Part shown: piece after piece, positions 8,842 through 15,960 of the stretch
Numbering within the stretch: the stretch's first letter is position 1
Layout: each line of letters begins with the position of its first letter
Source of the DNA: Nocardia suismassiliense
GTDB taxonomy: Bacteria > Actinomycetota > Actinomycetes > Mycobacteriales > Mycobacteriaceae
Length of the DNA: 64,000 nucleotides
Assembly (NCBI RefSeq): GCF_900269665.1
Contig: NZ_LT985361.1
Coordinates: 2,910,514-2,974,513, forward strand
Direction of reading: 5' to 3'
The notes under the pieces: generated by a model
Told to the model about the DNA's origin: nothing
Database searches by the model: none
What the model saw: only the letters and a program-made list of their open reading frames with translations
Position numbers and translations under genes: made by a program

Positions 8842-9417
8842 TCAGTTGTCGGCGCGGCGCTTCCGCTCACCTTGATGGGCGACACCGGTTCGCCGCGATG
8901 GCTTCGTGGTCCCGCGCTTCACCTGCGGCGTGGTGGTCGGCGCCCGTAACGGGCCGACCGCCTGGGCCGTGGTGAGGGCGACGACCTGGATCTGCTCCAA
9001 TCGCAGGCCGAGTCCGGCGAGCCGGGCGATCACGCCGAGGCGATGTTCCGGCAGGCCTGGCCGAATCGGCAGTGGTTCCTGGCCGGGCCTGCGCAGCACG
9101 TAGGTCCTGCGGTCGGCGTCGAAGTCGATCGGCGCACCATCGCGCACGGCGCGGTAGGCGTCGAGGTCCAGGTTGTTGTGCTTGATCGGATCGATCAGCA
9201 AGGCGTCGATCAACCGCTCGGCGTGCGCGAGACGCATGTCCCGATCCGGCGGATCCAGGTGTTCCACCTGCCGCGCGATCCGCCACCGATAGCCATCGGC
9301 GGCGGCGCGCAACAGGTACCGATGCCGTTCGATCTCAGCCGCCAGCTCGACCAGCCGCTCGACGTCGACAAACATCGGTTCACGCGGGTCGGGCATCGAA
9401 GCTGGAACGTCGGGCAT
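8842..9417 (-). CDS. Hypothetical protein (191 aa)
   Basis: Not recognised. It is a soluble protein with an N-terminal helical part (VERLVELAAEIERHRYLLRA), a middle region rich in Asp/Arg/His (HAERLIDALLIDPIKHNNLD) and a basic, Thr/Pro-rich tail ending KRGTTKPSRRTG...ERKRRADN. The tail suggests nucleic-acid contact or disorder. A strong SD (GAGGAGG) 5 bp from ATG 9417 and the high third-position GC support a real gene. Upstream, arms GTTGCC (9435-9440) and GGCAAC (9451-9456) form a possible operator. It has no obvious operon partner. Confidence 0.7.
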   Translation of the reverse strand: MPDVPASMPDPREPMFVDVERLVELAAEIERHRYLLRAAADGYRWRIARQVEHLDPPDRDMRLAHAERLIDALLIDPIKHNNLDLDAYRAVRDGAPIDFDADRRTYVLRRPGQEPLPIRPGLPEHRLGVIARLAGLGLRLEQIQVVALTTAQAVGPLRAPTTTPQVKRGTTKPSRRTGVAHQGERKRRADN

Positions 9418-9525
9418 TGCGCCTCCTCGGTCGAGTTGCCAATTACGTTGGGCAACAACTCGATCGACGTCCGACCTGGTTTCTATTGTGGCAGAGGGGT
9501 ACGACAGGTTTCGGACAGCCGTGCA

Positions 9526-9542
9526 CCCAGCAGTGTGCTGGG
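9526..9542 (-). terminator. Short hairpin after the NAD(P)-binding gene
   Basis: CCCAGCA-GTG-TGCTGGG, a perfect 7-bp stem 8 bp past the end of the leftward gene at 9550. Confidence 0.6.
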
Positions 9543-9549
9543 CACTGCG

Positions 9550-10236
9550 TCAGTAACCGACCGTGAAGCGGCGCTGGAGGTAGCGCGGCTGTTCGACCTC
9601 GTCCAGCAGGGCGACGGCGAGATCCTCGGCCGAGAGATCGGGCGCCCCGTCCGCGGCGATGAGCAACTGGTCGCCGCCGACGCGGAAGCGGCCGGTTCGC
9701 GTGCCGGGGTTGATCCGGCCGGCCGAGGGACTGAGATAGGTCCAGTGGCGATTGGACAGCCGGTACACGTTCAACGCATCCCGCAACGCCCGCACCACCT
9801 CGCCGTACTCGGCGGGCACGCCGAGATCCTCGGTGAGGGAGCGCACGAAGTCCGCGCCGGTGTCGACCAGTTGCAGGCCGGGTGCGATCTCCAGGCTGCC
9901 CGCGCCGCCGACGGCGATCACCCGGACTCGCGGGTGCCGTTCGAGCGCACTGATCATCGCCTGCGCCCCGACCACGAAATCGCCTGCGCGCGCGATGGTA
10001 TCGGCGATGCCGTGCCCGGCGTTGACCGCGCTGATCACCACGTCGAGGCCGGAGAGGGCGGCCGCGATGCTGTCGGCGTCGAGCCAGTCGGCGACCTGCC
10101 AGGTCACGGTGCCGCGCTCGGCGGGGAAGCGATCAGCATCCCGGCTGAACGCGGTCACCCGATGTCCGCGTCGCGTCGCCTCGTCGACGGTGCGGCTGCC
10201 GATGACGCCTGTCGCGCCGAAAATCCCGATGTGCAC
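9550..10236 (-). CDS. NAD(P)H-binding (atypical SDR, NmrA-like) protein
   Basis: A 228-residue protein starting with the dinucleotide motif MHIGIFGATGVIGSR and continuing with the divergent Rossmann pattern of the NAD(P)-binding_10 group (VTAFSRD..., LSGLDVVISAVNA, VRVIAVGGAGSL). It lacks the YxxxK catalytic pair of classical short-chain dehydrogenases. It may therefore be a redox sensor or an isomerase/reductase of unknown substrate. It is divergent from a TetR-family gene, whose product probably represses it through the inverted and direct repeats at 10249-10311. Confidence 0.85.
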   Translation of the reverse strand: MHIGIFGATGVIGSRTVDEATRRGHRVTAFSRDADRFPAERGTVTWQVADWLDADSIAAALSGLDVVISAVNAGHGIADTIARAGDFVVGAQAMISALERHPRVRVIAVGGAGSLEIAPGLQLVDTGADFVRSLTEDLGVPAEYGEVVRALRDALNVYRLSNRHWTYLSPSAGRINPGTRTGRFRVGGDQLLIAADGAPDLSAEDLAVALLDEVEQPRYLQRRFTVGY

Positions 10237-10248
10237 GATGTACTCCCT

Positions 10249-10311
10249 AAACGCTGTCCAGTTACTACACGCCGTTCAGTAACGACACGGGTGATAGTAG
10301 CCAAACGCTGT
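10249..10311. promoter_or_regulatory. Candidate TetR operator region (direct and inverted repeats)
   Basis: The divergent intergenic region contains AAACGCTGT twice in the same orientation (10249-10257 and 10303-10311). Between them lies the inverted repeat GTTACT (10261-10266) / AGTAAC (10278-10283). They sit between the starts of the reductase and TetR genes, where an autoregulatory operator is expected. Confidence 0.5.
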
Positions 10312-10323
10312 AGAGTGTCAACC

Positions 10324-11025
10324 GTGGTGGAGGCCGTGAAGAGTCGCAGAGAGCGCATGCGTGAGCAGGCGTCCGGTGAGATCAAGGCCATTGCCCTGCG
10401 GTTATTGGCCGAGGGCGGCCCCGACGCCGTCTCGTTGCGCGCCATCGCCCGCGACATGGGCATGACGGCCGGCGCCATCTACGGCTACTACGCCACCCGT
10501 GACGACCTGATCTCCACCCTGATCTCCGACGTGTACACCGCCCTGGTCGACCGGGTCGAGGCCGCGCGCGACGCGGTCCCCGCCGACGACCCCGCCGGGC
10601 GAATCGTGGCGTGGGGTGAGGCCGTGCGCGACTGGGCAATTCAGCATCCCGCCGAGTTCCGGCTCATCTACGGCGACCCGGTGCCCGGCTACCAGCCGCC
10701 GCCGGGTGGACCCGCCGCCACCGCCGCATTGCGGGCGTGCACCGGCCTCGTCGGTCTGACCGCCGCCGCGTGGCCCAGCGCGCAGAAGCATCAAAACCGC
10801 GGCGACACAACATGGTCCGACTTCGACGCGGGTCTCGTCACCCACGTCCGCGCCGACTTTCCCGAGTTGCCCGCTGCCGCACTCGGTCTCGCGTTACGCA
10901 TGTGGGGTCGCATGCACGGACTGATCGCGCTGGAGGTCTACGGCCACCTCGTTCCCCAATCACAGGATCCCGCAAAGCTTTTCCACCTCGAGATGCTCGA
11001 TCTGGTCCGCTCGCTCGGGCTGTAG
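10324..11025 (+). CDS. TetR/AcrR-family regulator (WHG-domain type)
   Basis: About 233 residues. The HTH spans roughly residues 15-62 (EIKAIALRLLAEGGPDAVSL, then IARDMGMTAGAIYGYYATRD). The C-terminal domain has the RMWGRMHGLIALEVYGH signature of the TetR_C WHG-type group. The 5' end is uncertain: GTG 10324 is chosen, with GTG 10336 and ATG 10357 as alternatives, and none has a convincing SD. The open frame continues far upstream, but that part overlaps the divergent gene and is not protein-like. Likely self-regulating and controlling the divergent reductase. Confidence 0.85.
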   Translation: MVEAVKSRRERMREQASGEIKAIALRLLAEGGPDAVSLRAIARDMGMTAGAIYGYYATRDDLISTLISDVYTALVDRVEAARDAVPADDPAGRIVAWGEAVRDWAIQHPAEFRLIYGDPVPGYQPPPGGPAATAALRACTGLVGLTAAAWPSAQKHQNRGDTTWSDFDAGLVTHVRADFPELPAAALGLALRMWGRMHGLIALEVYGHLVPQSQDPAKLFHLEMLDLVRSLGL

Positions 11026-11118
11026 CCGGTAGCTGGGTTGCCGAGGGGAATGGTCGTCGCGAAGGCCTCGTCGCAATTGTTGTCTAGATGGTTGCTCGCT
11101 GCGTGCTGACCGGGTTCG

Positions 11119-12252
11119 TCAGACCCCGAGGTAGCCGAGCGTCGCGGCGAACATGATGCCGGTGAACAGTGGCCAGAACAGGATTTTCGGGAGCAGGTTG
11201 TCGCGCCAGGCGACGGCTTTGCTGAAAGCACCGTGCAACAACATCGTGGCGTTGAGGGCAACCAGCAGCGTCATCACATAGAGGGTGAAGTACCAGTACT
11301 CGATGTAGGAGATGCCCGCGGAGCCTATTTCGGTGCGGGCGGCGTTGTCGTTGACCGCCACGACGAGCACGGTGGACACCGAGAAGGTGATGATCGCGAA
11401 AGCGGTGAAACCCGAAATGGGCCGGCGGTCGGGGTCGGTGGTGATCACGAACAGCGACAGGAACATCAGGACGGCGAGCAGCAGCACCGGCACGATCCGG
11501 CCGAGCATCGGTCCGAGCAGGCCGCGGCTGACGCCGACGTTGAAATACAGCTCGTCGGTATTGGACAGCCCGGGATGGGACAGCATGCTGTATTCCTGAC
11601 GGTTCAGGCTCCACACCGTGTAATCGGGTGTCCAGTCGCCGAATACGAGGTCGGGGTCCAAGCCGTTGAGGGCCTTGCCATCCCACGGCGGGAACGACTC
11701 GAACGAGGGCACCAGCTGGACCGGATGGATCATGTCGACCGGGCGCATCCGCAGCCAGATGTCCTGGTGATCGAGCGGATAGTCCTCATAATTGAATTGC
11801 TGCCGGATGACCGTAGAGAACGACCAGACGATCACGCGGTTCTCGCCGAGTGGATACTCGAAGACCTTTTTGGGGCAGTGCGGATCCTCGGCCTCGAGTA
11901 GCAGGACGCCGGGCTCGATGTCTTCCGGAAAGCCGGGCGGGATGTGCTGCCAGATATGTCCGGTGGCTTTCACGTTGTGGGCGTTGATGAATTGCAGCGC
12001 ATTCAACAGCACGCCGGTGGATACCCGGGGCACGACGCGATCCTGGGGGAGGTGCGGCGCCACCGCGGTTTCCGCTTCGGCGTAGCTCGACACCGTAACG
12101 CCTTTCTCCGCGACCGGCGCGTGCCTGCTTCCGGCGTGGGTCCACGAGTACACGGTGCCCGCGGCCAGCGTCAGGGATACGACGGCGGAGGCGAGCCACA
12201 ACCACAGCTTCGCCTTCGGCGCGCAGCGCGAGACCACCTCCCTGATCGGCAT
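11119..12252 (-). CDS. Pentameric ligand-gated ion channel-like membrane protein
   Basis: A 377-residue protein. A hydrophobic N-terminal segment (residues 15-35) is followed by about 200 extracytoplasmic residues. It ends in four transmembrane helices at about 247-271 (with the mid-helix Pro in RIVPVLLLAV), 280-301, 317-340 and 354-375. Near residue 158 is YPLDHQ, matching the [FY]-P-x-D core of the Cys-loop signature; the flanking cysteines are absent, as in bacterial GLIC/ELIC. This layout is that of pentameric ligand-gated channels. Ligand and ion selectivity are unknown. It is divergent from the zincophore operon, across the Zur-type box. A generic sensor or hypothetical protein is the alternative. 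Confidence 0.65.
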   Translation of the reverse strand: MPIREVVSRCAPKAKLWLWLASAVVSLTLAAGTVYSWTHAGSRHAPVAEKGVTVSSYAEAETAVAPHLPQDRVVPRVSTGVLLNALQFINAHNVKATGHIWQHIPPGFPEDIEPGVLLLEAEDPHCPKKVFEYPLGENRVIVWSFSTVIRQQFNYEDYPLDHQDIWLRMRPVDMIHPVQLVPSFESFPPWDGKALNGLDPDLVFGDWTPDYTVWSLNRQEYSMLSHPGLSNTDELYFNVGVSRGLLGPMLGRIVPVLLLAVLMFLSLFVITTDPDRRPISGFTAFAIITFSVSTVLVVAVNDNAARTEIGSAGISYIEYWYFTLYVMTLLVALNATMLLHGAFSKAVAWRDNLLPKILFWPLFTGIMFAATLGYLGV

Positions 12253-12355
12253 GGTCGGGAGATTAGCTCGAGGTTAGCCATCGGGCCGGGACCTGCCGGA
12301 TCGGCGGGTATGTCGCGCCCGACTCGGTGCATGTGCCCGAATTCACTTTTAATGC

Positions 12356-12370
12356 TAATGAAAATCATTA
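12356..12370. promoter_or_regulatory. Zur/Fur-type metal box upstream of the zincophore operon
   Basis: Perfect inverted repeat TAATGA-AAA-TCATTA. The AATGAAAATCATT core resembles the left and central part of actinobacterial Zur boxes and is also close to the Fur box. It lies just upstream of a possible -10 (TACGAT, 12380-12385), so a bound repressor would block the promoter. The region 12253-12391 is markedly AT-richer than its surroundings. Confidence 0.7.
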
Positions 12371-12391
12371 CCGATAGTCTACGATGCTGAC

Positions 12392-12526
12392 ATGGCTTTT
12401 TCTCGGATCGGGATGTGTGCTGCCCCAACGGCATTCGTGGCAAGCACGCCGGCCCGCAGCCCGGTGGATGGGGTGCCGCCGTCCGGACGGCTGCTCGATT
12501 CGCCCAACGACATCGGAGTTCTATGA
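12392..12526 (+). CDS. Possible leaderless upstream ORF coupled to the operon (44 aa)
   Basis: ATG 12392 sits about 7 bp after the putative -10 TACGAT, so the transcript could begin at this codon. The frame is open for 44 codons (start MAFSRIGMCAAPTAF, end DSPNDIGVL). Its TGA overlaps the ATG of the next gene in an ATGA junction. The product is unrecognised. It may be a real small protein, a leader peptide that couples translation, or chance. Confidence 0.4.
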   Translation: MAFSRIGMCAAPTAFVASTPARSPVDGVPPSGRLLDSPNDIGVL

Positions 12527-13500
12527 GCAACGCACTGCACATCCTCACGCGCACCGATCTGGCCGATATCGACCTCCCGCCCGCCGAGGTGATCGACCTG
12601 GTAGAGGACGGCTACCTGGCGTTCGCGCAGGGCGATTCCCGCTGCCCGGTGAAGCTGATGATGCCGATCCCGAAGACCGAACGCGACGCGGTGTCGTACT
12701 CGATGCTCGGCTACGACGGTTCGCTCGACCAGCTCGGTTTCAAGACCTCCTACCGGCAGGGCAGCGAGAGCGCGGACAAGTACTACACGACGATCAGCCT
12801 CTACGACGACACCACCGGGCTGCCGTTCGCGTTCATGGACTGCCAGCGCGTCGGCGCCTCGCGCACACCGGCCACCACGGCGATCATCGCGAAACACGCT
12901 GCCCGCGAAGGCGCTACGAGCGCGCTCATGATCGGCACCGGCGTCCAAAGCCGTAACACATTGCCGTACTTGCTGACCGCCCTGCCTAACCTGGAGCGGC
13001 TGCGGTTGTTCGGCACCCACCCGGACGGCATCGCGGAAAGCATTGCGGCACTGCACCGCTGGTTCCCGGACCGGGACATCGAACTGGTCGACGACGTGCC
13101 CGCGGCGGTCGCCGAGTCCGACATCGTCGTCGTCGCCTCCGGCCGGGCCGCGCATCCCAAGGTGCGCACCGAGTGGCTGCCGCCGGGCGGGCTGCTGATC
13201 TCGGTAGCCAGCAAGGGTGTCGAGAGCGGCGCCTTACGCGCGGCCGACTACACGATCGCCACCAGCACCGGGCAACTCGGCGTCACCGGCACCCGGCTTG
13301 CCGGACCGGAGGGGCAGCCGGTGATCGATGCCGAACTGCCCGACATCGTGGCGGGGCGGGCACCGGGACGGTCCGGCGGCGACGATCGGGTGTTCGCTTT
13401 CGCCAGCGGCATGATCATCACCGACATCCCGGTCGCGCACGCACTGGCGACGCGCGCGGTGGCGGCCGGACGTGGACAGCGGGTGGAACTGTGGTCCTGA
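12523..13500 (+). CDS. SbnB-like ornithine cyclodeaminase-family dehydrogenase (EDDS-type zincophore operon, gene 1)
   Basis: A 325-residue member of the ornithine cyclodeaminase/mu-crystallin family, most like SbnB, the NAD-dependent enzyme of 2,3-diaminopropionate synthesis. Visible are the active-site Lys segment GFKTSYRQG, SRTPATTAIIAKHAA, the Rossmann motif MIGTGVQSRNTLPYL, and SDIVVVASG. ATG 12523 has a GGAG 5 bp upstream and overlaps the preceding small frame. In an EDDS-type pathway it would act reductively, joining an oxo-acid to the diaminopropionate backbone; that direction is inferred. It is first of four tightly packed genes under a Zur-type box. Confidence 0.85.
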   Translation: MSNALHILTRTDLADIDLPPAEVIDLVEDGYLAFAQGDSRCPVKLMMPIPKTERDAVSYSMLGYDGSLDQLGFKTSYRQGSESADKYYTTISLYDDTTGLPFAFMDCQRVGASRTPATTAIIAKHAAREGATSALMIGTGVQSRNTLPYLLTALPNLERLRLFGTHPDGIAESIAALHRWFPDRDIELVDDVPAAVAESDIVVVASGRAAHPKVRTEWLPPGGLLISVASKGVESGALRAADYTIATSTGQLGVTGTRLAGPEGQPVIDAELPDIVAGRAPGRSGGDDRVFAFASGMIITDIPVAHALATRAVAAGRGQRVELWS

Positions 13501-14840
13501 ACGCCGCACTGCTCGATCTGCCCGCACTGCCTGCGCTGGAACAGGAATGGCAGCGCCGGGTGCGCACGGACCCGCAGCTGCTCTTCGATATCCACCATGC
13601 TGTCGGGGGCCCGTTCCACGTCGTCTATCCGGAGCAGTTCGCCCGAAATCTGCGCTCCTTCCAGGAAACCCTGGCCGGGCATGGTGTGCATGGCCAGGTC
13701 TACTACGGCAAGAAGGCGAACAAGGCGGGCTGCTGGCTGCCTGCCATCGCCGATCTCGACGGAGCCGTGGATGTCGCCAGCGAGCCGGAGCTGGTGCACG
13801 CGCTGGCGCACGGCATTCGCGGTCGCGACATCGGGGTGACCGGGGCGGCCAAAACCGATGCGCTGCTGCGGCTGGCCGCCAGGCACGACTGCGTGATCGC
13901 CATCGATGCCCTCGACGAGCTGGCCCGGGTCGCGGAGATCGCGCGCAGCGCGGGGCGGGTGCGGATCCTGTTGCGCCGGTTGCCGCCGAACGCGCCGCAC
14001 AGTCGATTCGGTTTGTCGGCAACAGATCTCGATACCGCGATGACCCTGTGTGCGCAGTGGCGGCCGCAGATCGAGTTGATCGGATTCTCGTTCCACCTCG
14101 ATGGTTACGCCGTCGCACCGCGGGCAGAATTGGCTTACGACCTGATCCAGTTGTGCGCCAAGACTAAAGCGCAAGGCTTGCCGATCACCGCCCTCTCGAT
14201 CGGCGGCGGCTTCGCCTGCCGCTACGTGGGAGACGACGATTGGCAGGCGTTCCTGGACCACCGGCGCGACGACTGGTTCCACGCGGGCAAACGATTCGAG
14301 AAGTTCTACCCGTACGCGCAGGAGCCGACCGGCGCCGACATGCTGGACGCCATCCTTACTACGGGCTTCGACGGTCGCACACTGGCAAGCCACCTGCGCG
14401 ACAACGACATCCAGCTGTTCATCGAACCCGGCCGGGCGCTGCTCATCGATGCGGGCTTCACCGTGTTCCCCGTGCTCGGTTTCAAACAGAACGCCGACTA
14501 CGGCATCACCACCGTGCACGGGCTCAGCATGAGCGTGTCCGAGCAGTGGAAAGGCAGCGAGTTCCTGCTGGCTCCGATCCTGGTGCCGCGGCGCACGGAC
14601 CCGGCCGCGCAACCGATCGCCAGCTGCGTCGGCGGCGCGAGCTGCATGGAGTACGACGTCCTCACCTGGCGCAAAGTGCCGCTGCCGCAACGGCCTGCAC
14701 ACGGTGACCTGCTGCTGTACCCGAATACGGCGGGCTACCAGATGGACAAGAACGAGAGCGAATTCCACCAACTCCCGTTGCCGCCGAAGGTAGTCGTCAC
14801 ACATCAGGAAGGCCGGTTCCTGTGGCGCTTGGACAGGTAG
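13491..14840 (+). CDS. SbnH-like PLP (fold type III) decarboxylase (gene 2)
   Basis: About 449 residues of the diaminopimelate/ornithine decarboxylase fold. The PLP-lysine region is QVYYGKKANKAG, followed by GVTGAAKTD, the glycine loop SIGGGFACRY and the phosphate-binding IEPGRALLIDAG. At the second subunit contribution are CMEYDVLTWR and GDLLLYPNTAGYQMDKNESEFHQ. SbnH decarboxylates a diaminopropionate conjugate in staphyloferrin B synthesis. Here the expected role is removing the backbone carboxyl to leave ethylenediamine. GTG 13491 overlaps gene 1 by 10 bp; a purine-rich GGTGGA precedes it. Confidence 0.85.
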   Translation: MVLNAALLDLPALPALEQEWQRRVRTDPQLLFDIHHAVGGPFHVVYPEQFARNLRSFQETLAGHGVHGQVYYGKKANKAGCWLPAIADLDGAVDVASEPELVHALAHGIRGRDIGVTGAAKTDALLRLAARHDCVIAIDALDELARVAEIARSAGRVRILLRRLPPNAPHSRFGLSATDLDTAMTLCAQWRPQIELIGFSFHLDGYAVAPRAELAYDLIQLCAKTKAQGLPITALSIGGGFACRYVGDDDWQAFLDHRRDDWFHAGKRFEKFYPYAQEPTGADMLDAILTTGFDGRTLASHLRDNDIQLFIEPGRALLIDAGFTVFPVLGFKQNADYGITTVHGLSMSVSEQWKGSEFLLAPILVPRRTDPAAQPIASCVGGASCMEYDVLTWRKVPLPQRPAHGDLLLYPNTAGYQMDKNESEFHQLPLPPKVVVTHQEGRFLWRLDR

Positions 14841-15955
14841 ATACGAAGGCATACGTGGATTCGCATCGGCAAGTGGCTGTGCACGACCCCGTGGCGCACC
14901 TCCCACGGCGGCGCGAGAACGTCGTCCGCTCAGCCTCCGAGCTCATCGGCTCCACCCCGCTGCTCGAACTCATCCGCACTGGCACCGGCACCCGCCTGCT
15001 GCTGAAGCTGGAGCAGTTCAACCCGACCGGCTCCGCGAAGGTACGCATGGCGCGGGAGATGGTGCTGCAGGCCGAACGCAGCGGCGAACTGCGCCCCGGC
15101 GGGCACATCGTCGAACCGACCTCCGGCAACACCGGCACCGGACTCGCGCTCATGGCTCTGGAGCGCGGCTACACCTTCACCGCCGTGGTCGATGGCCACG
15201 CCGCCGAGGACAAGCTGCGGGCGATGAAAGCGATGGGCGCGCAGCTCGTTTCGGTGGACAGCGGCACCGGCGGCGGGCCGAGCACGGTCGAGCGCAGGCG
15301 GATCGCCGCGGAGATCGCGGCCCGCACCGGCGCGTACCGCCCCGACCAGCACAACAATCCGCACAACAACGCGGGCTACCGCGAACTCGCCCACGAACTG
15401 CTCGCCGATATCGACACCGACGTCGACTACCTGATCGGCGCCGTCGGGACCGGCGGATCCCTCTGCGGCACGGTCGAAGAACTGCGCAGGCTCGGCTCCC
15501 GCGTCCATGCCCTCGGTGTCGAACCGACGGGCTCCGTCATCTTCGGCGGTGCGGCCGGCGGTTACTGGCAGTCCGGCGCGGGCAGCCCCGCCGGATTCCC
15601 GGTGGGCGGCAACGTGAAATACGACGCCATCGACGAGGACTGCCGAGTCGGCGACATCGATGCGTTCGCCACCGCCCGGGTGGTCGCGCGGCGCACCGGC
15701 ATCCTCGTCGGCGGAACCGGCGGCGCCGCAATCCATGTGGCGTTGCGCCGTCTCGTGCATGTGCCCGCGGGCAGCACGGTCATCGTGCTGGTGTGTGATG
15801 CGGGGGAGAAGTACCTCGACACCGTGTACGACGACGACTGGCTGCGCGAACGTGGCCTGCTGGACCGGGCGGCGCAACAGCGAATCATCAGGCTCTGCCG
15901 GGCGTACGACGAATCGGTGCGGCTGGCAGCATACGGCGTTCGGACGGGAGCTTAG
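14822..15955 (+). CDS. SbnA-like cysteine-synthase-family PLP enzyme (gene 3)
   Basis: A 377-residue fold type II PLP enzyme. The Schiff-base lysine is in FNPTGSAKVRMA. The phosphate/substrate loop is EPTSGNTGTGLA, the PLP-phosphate loop GAVGTGGSLCGT, and a late segment GGTGGAAIHVAL. It belongs with SbnA, which condenses O-phosphoserine with an amino acid, rather than with housekeeping CysK/CysM. In an EDDS pathway the partner would be aspartate (inference). GTG 14822 overlaps gene 2 by 19 bp, with AGGAAGG upstream. The N-terminal 30 residues precede the catalytic domain and are not conserved in CysK. Confidence 0.87.
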   Translation: MALGQVDTKAYVDSHRQVAVHDPVAHLPRRRENVVRSASELIGSTPLLELIRTGTGTRLLLKLEQFNPTGSAKVRMAREMVLQAERSGELRPGGHIVEPTSGNTGTGLALMALERGYTFTAVVDGHAAEDKLRAMKAMGAQLVSVDSGTGGGPSTVERRRIAAEIAARTGAYRPDQHNNPHNNAGYRELAHELLADIDTDVDYLIGAVGTGGSLCGTVEELRRLGSRVHALGVEPTGSVIFGGAAGGYWQSGAGSPAGFPVGGNVKYDAIDEDCRVGDIDAFATARVVARRTGILVGGTGGAAIHVALRRLVHVPAGSTVIVLVCDAGEKYLDTVYDDDWLRERGLLDRAAQQRIIRLCRAYDESVRLAAYGVRTGA

Positions 15956-15960
15956 GTCAC

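Noticed and set aside
9043..10323. Long upstream extension of the TetR gene at 10324
   Set aside because: It lies over the NAD(P)-binding and hypothetical genes on the other strand and does not read as protein.
12262..12280. TTAGCTCGAGGTTAGCC near the ion-channel gene resembling an IdeR/DtxR iron box
   Set aside because: Only one half (GGCTAACCT on the minus strand) fits; the other half of the 19-bp consensus is missing.
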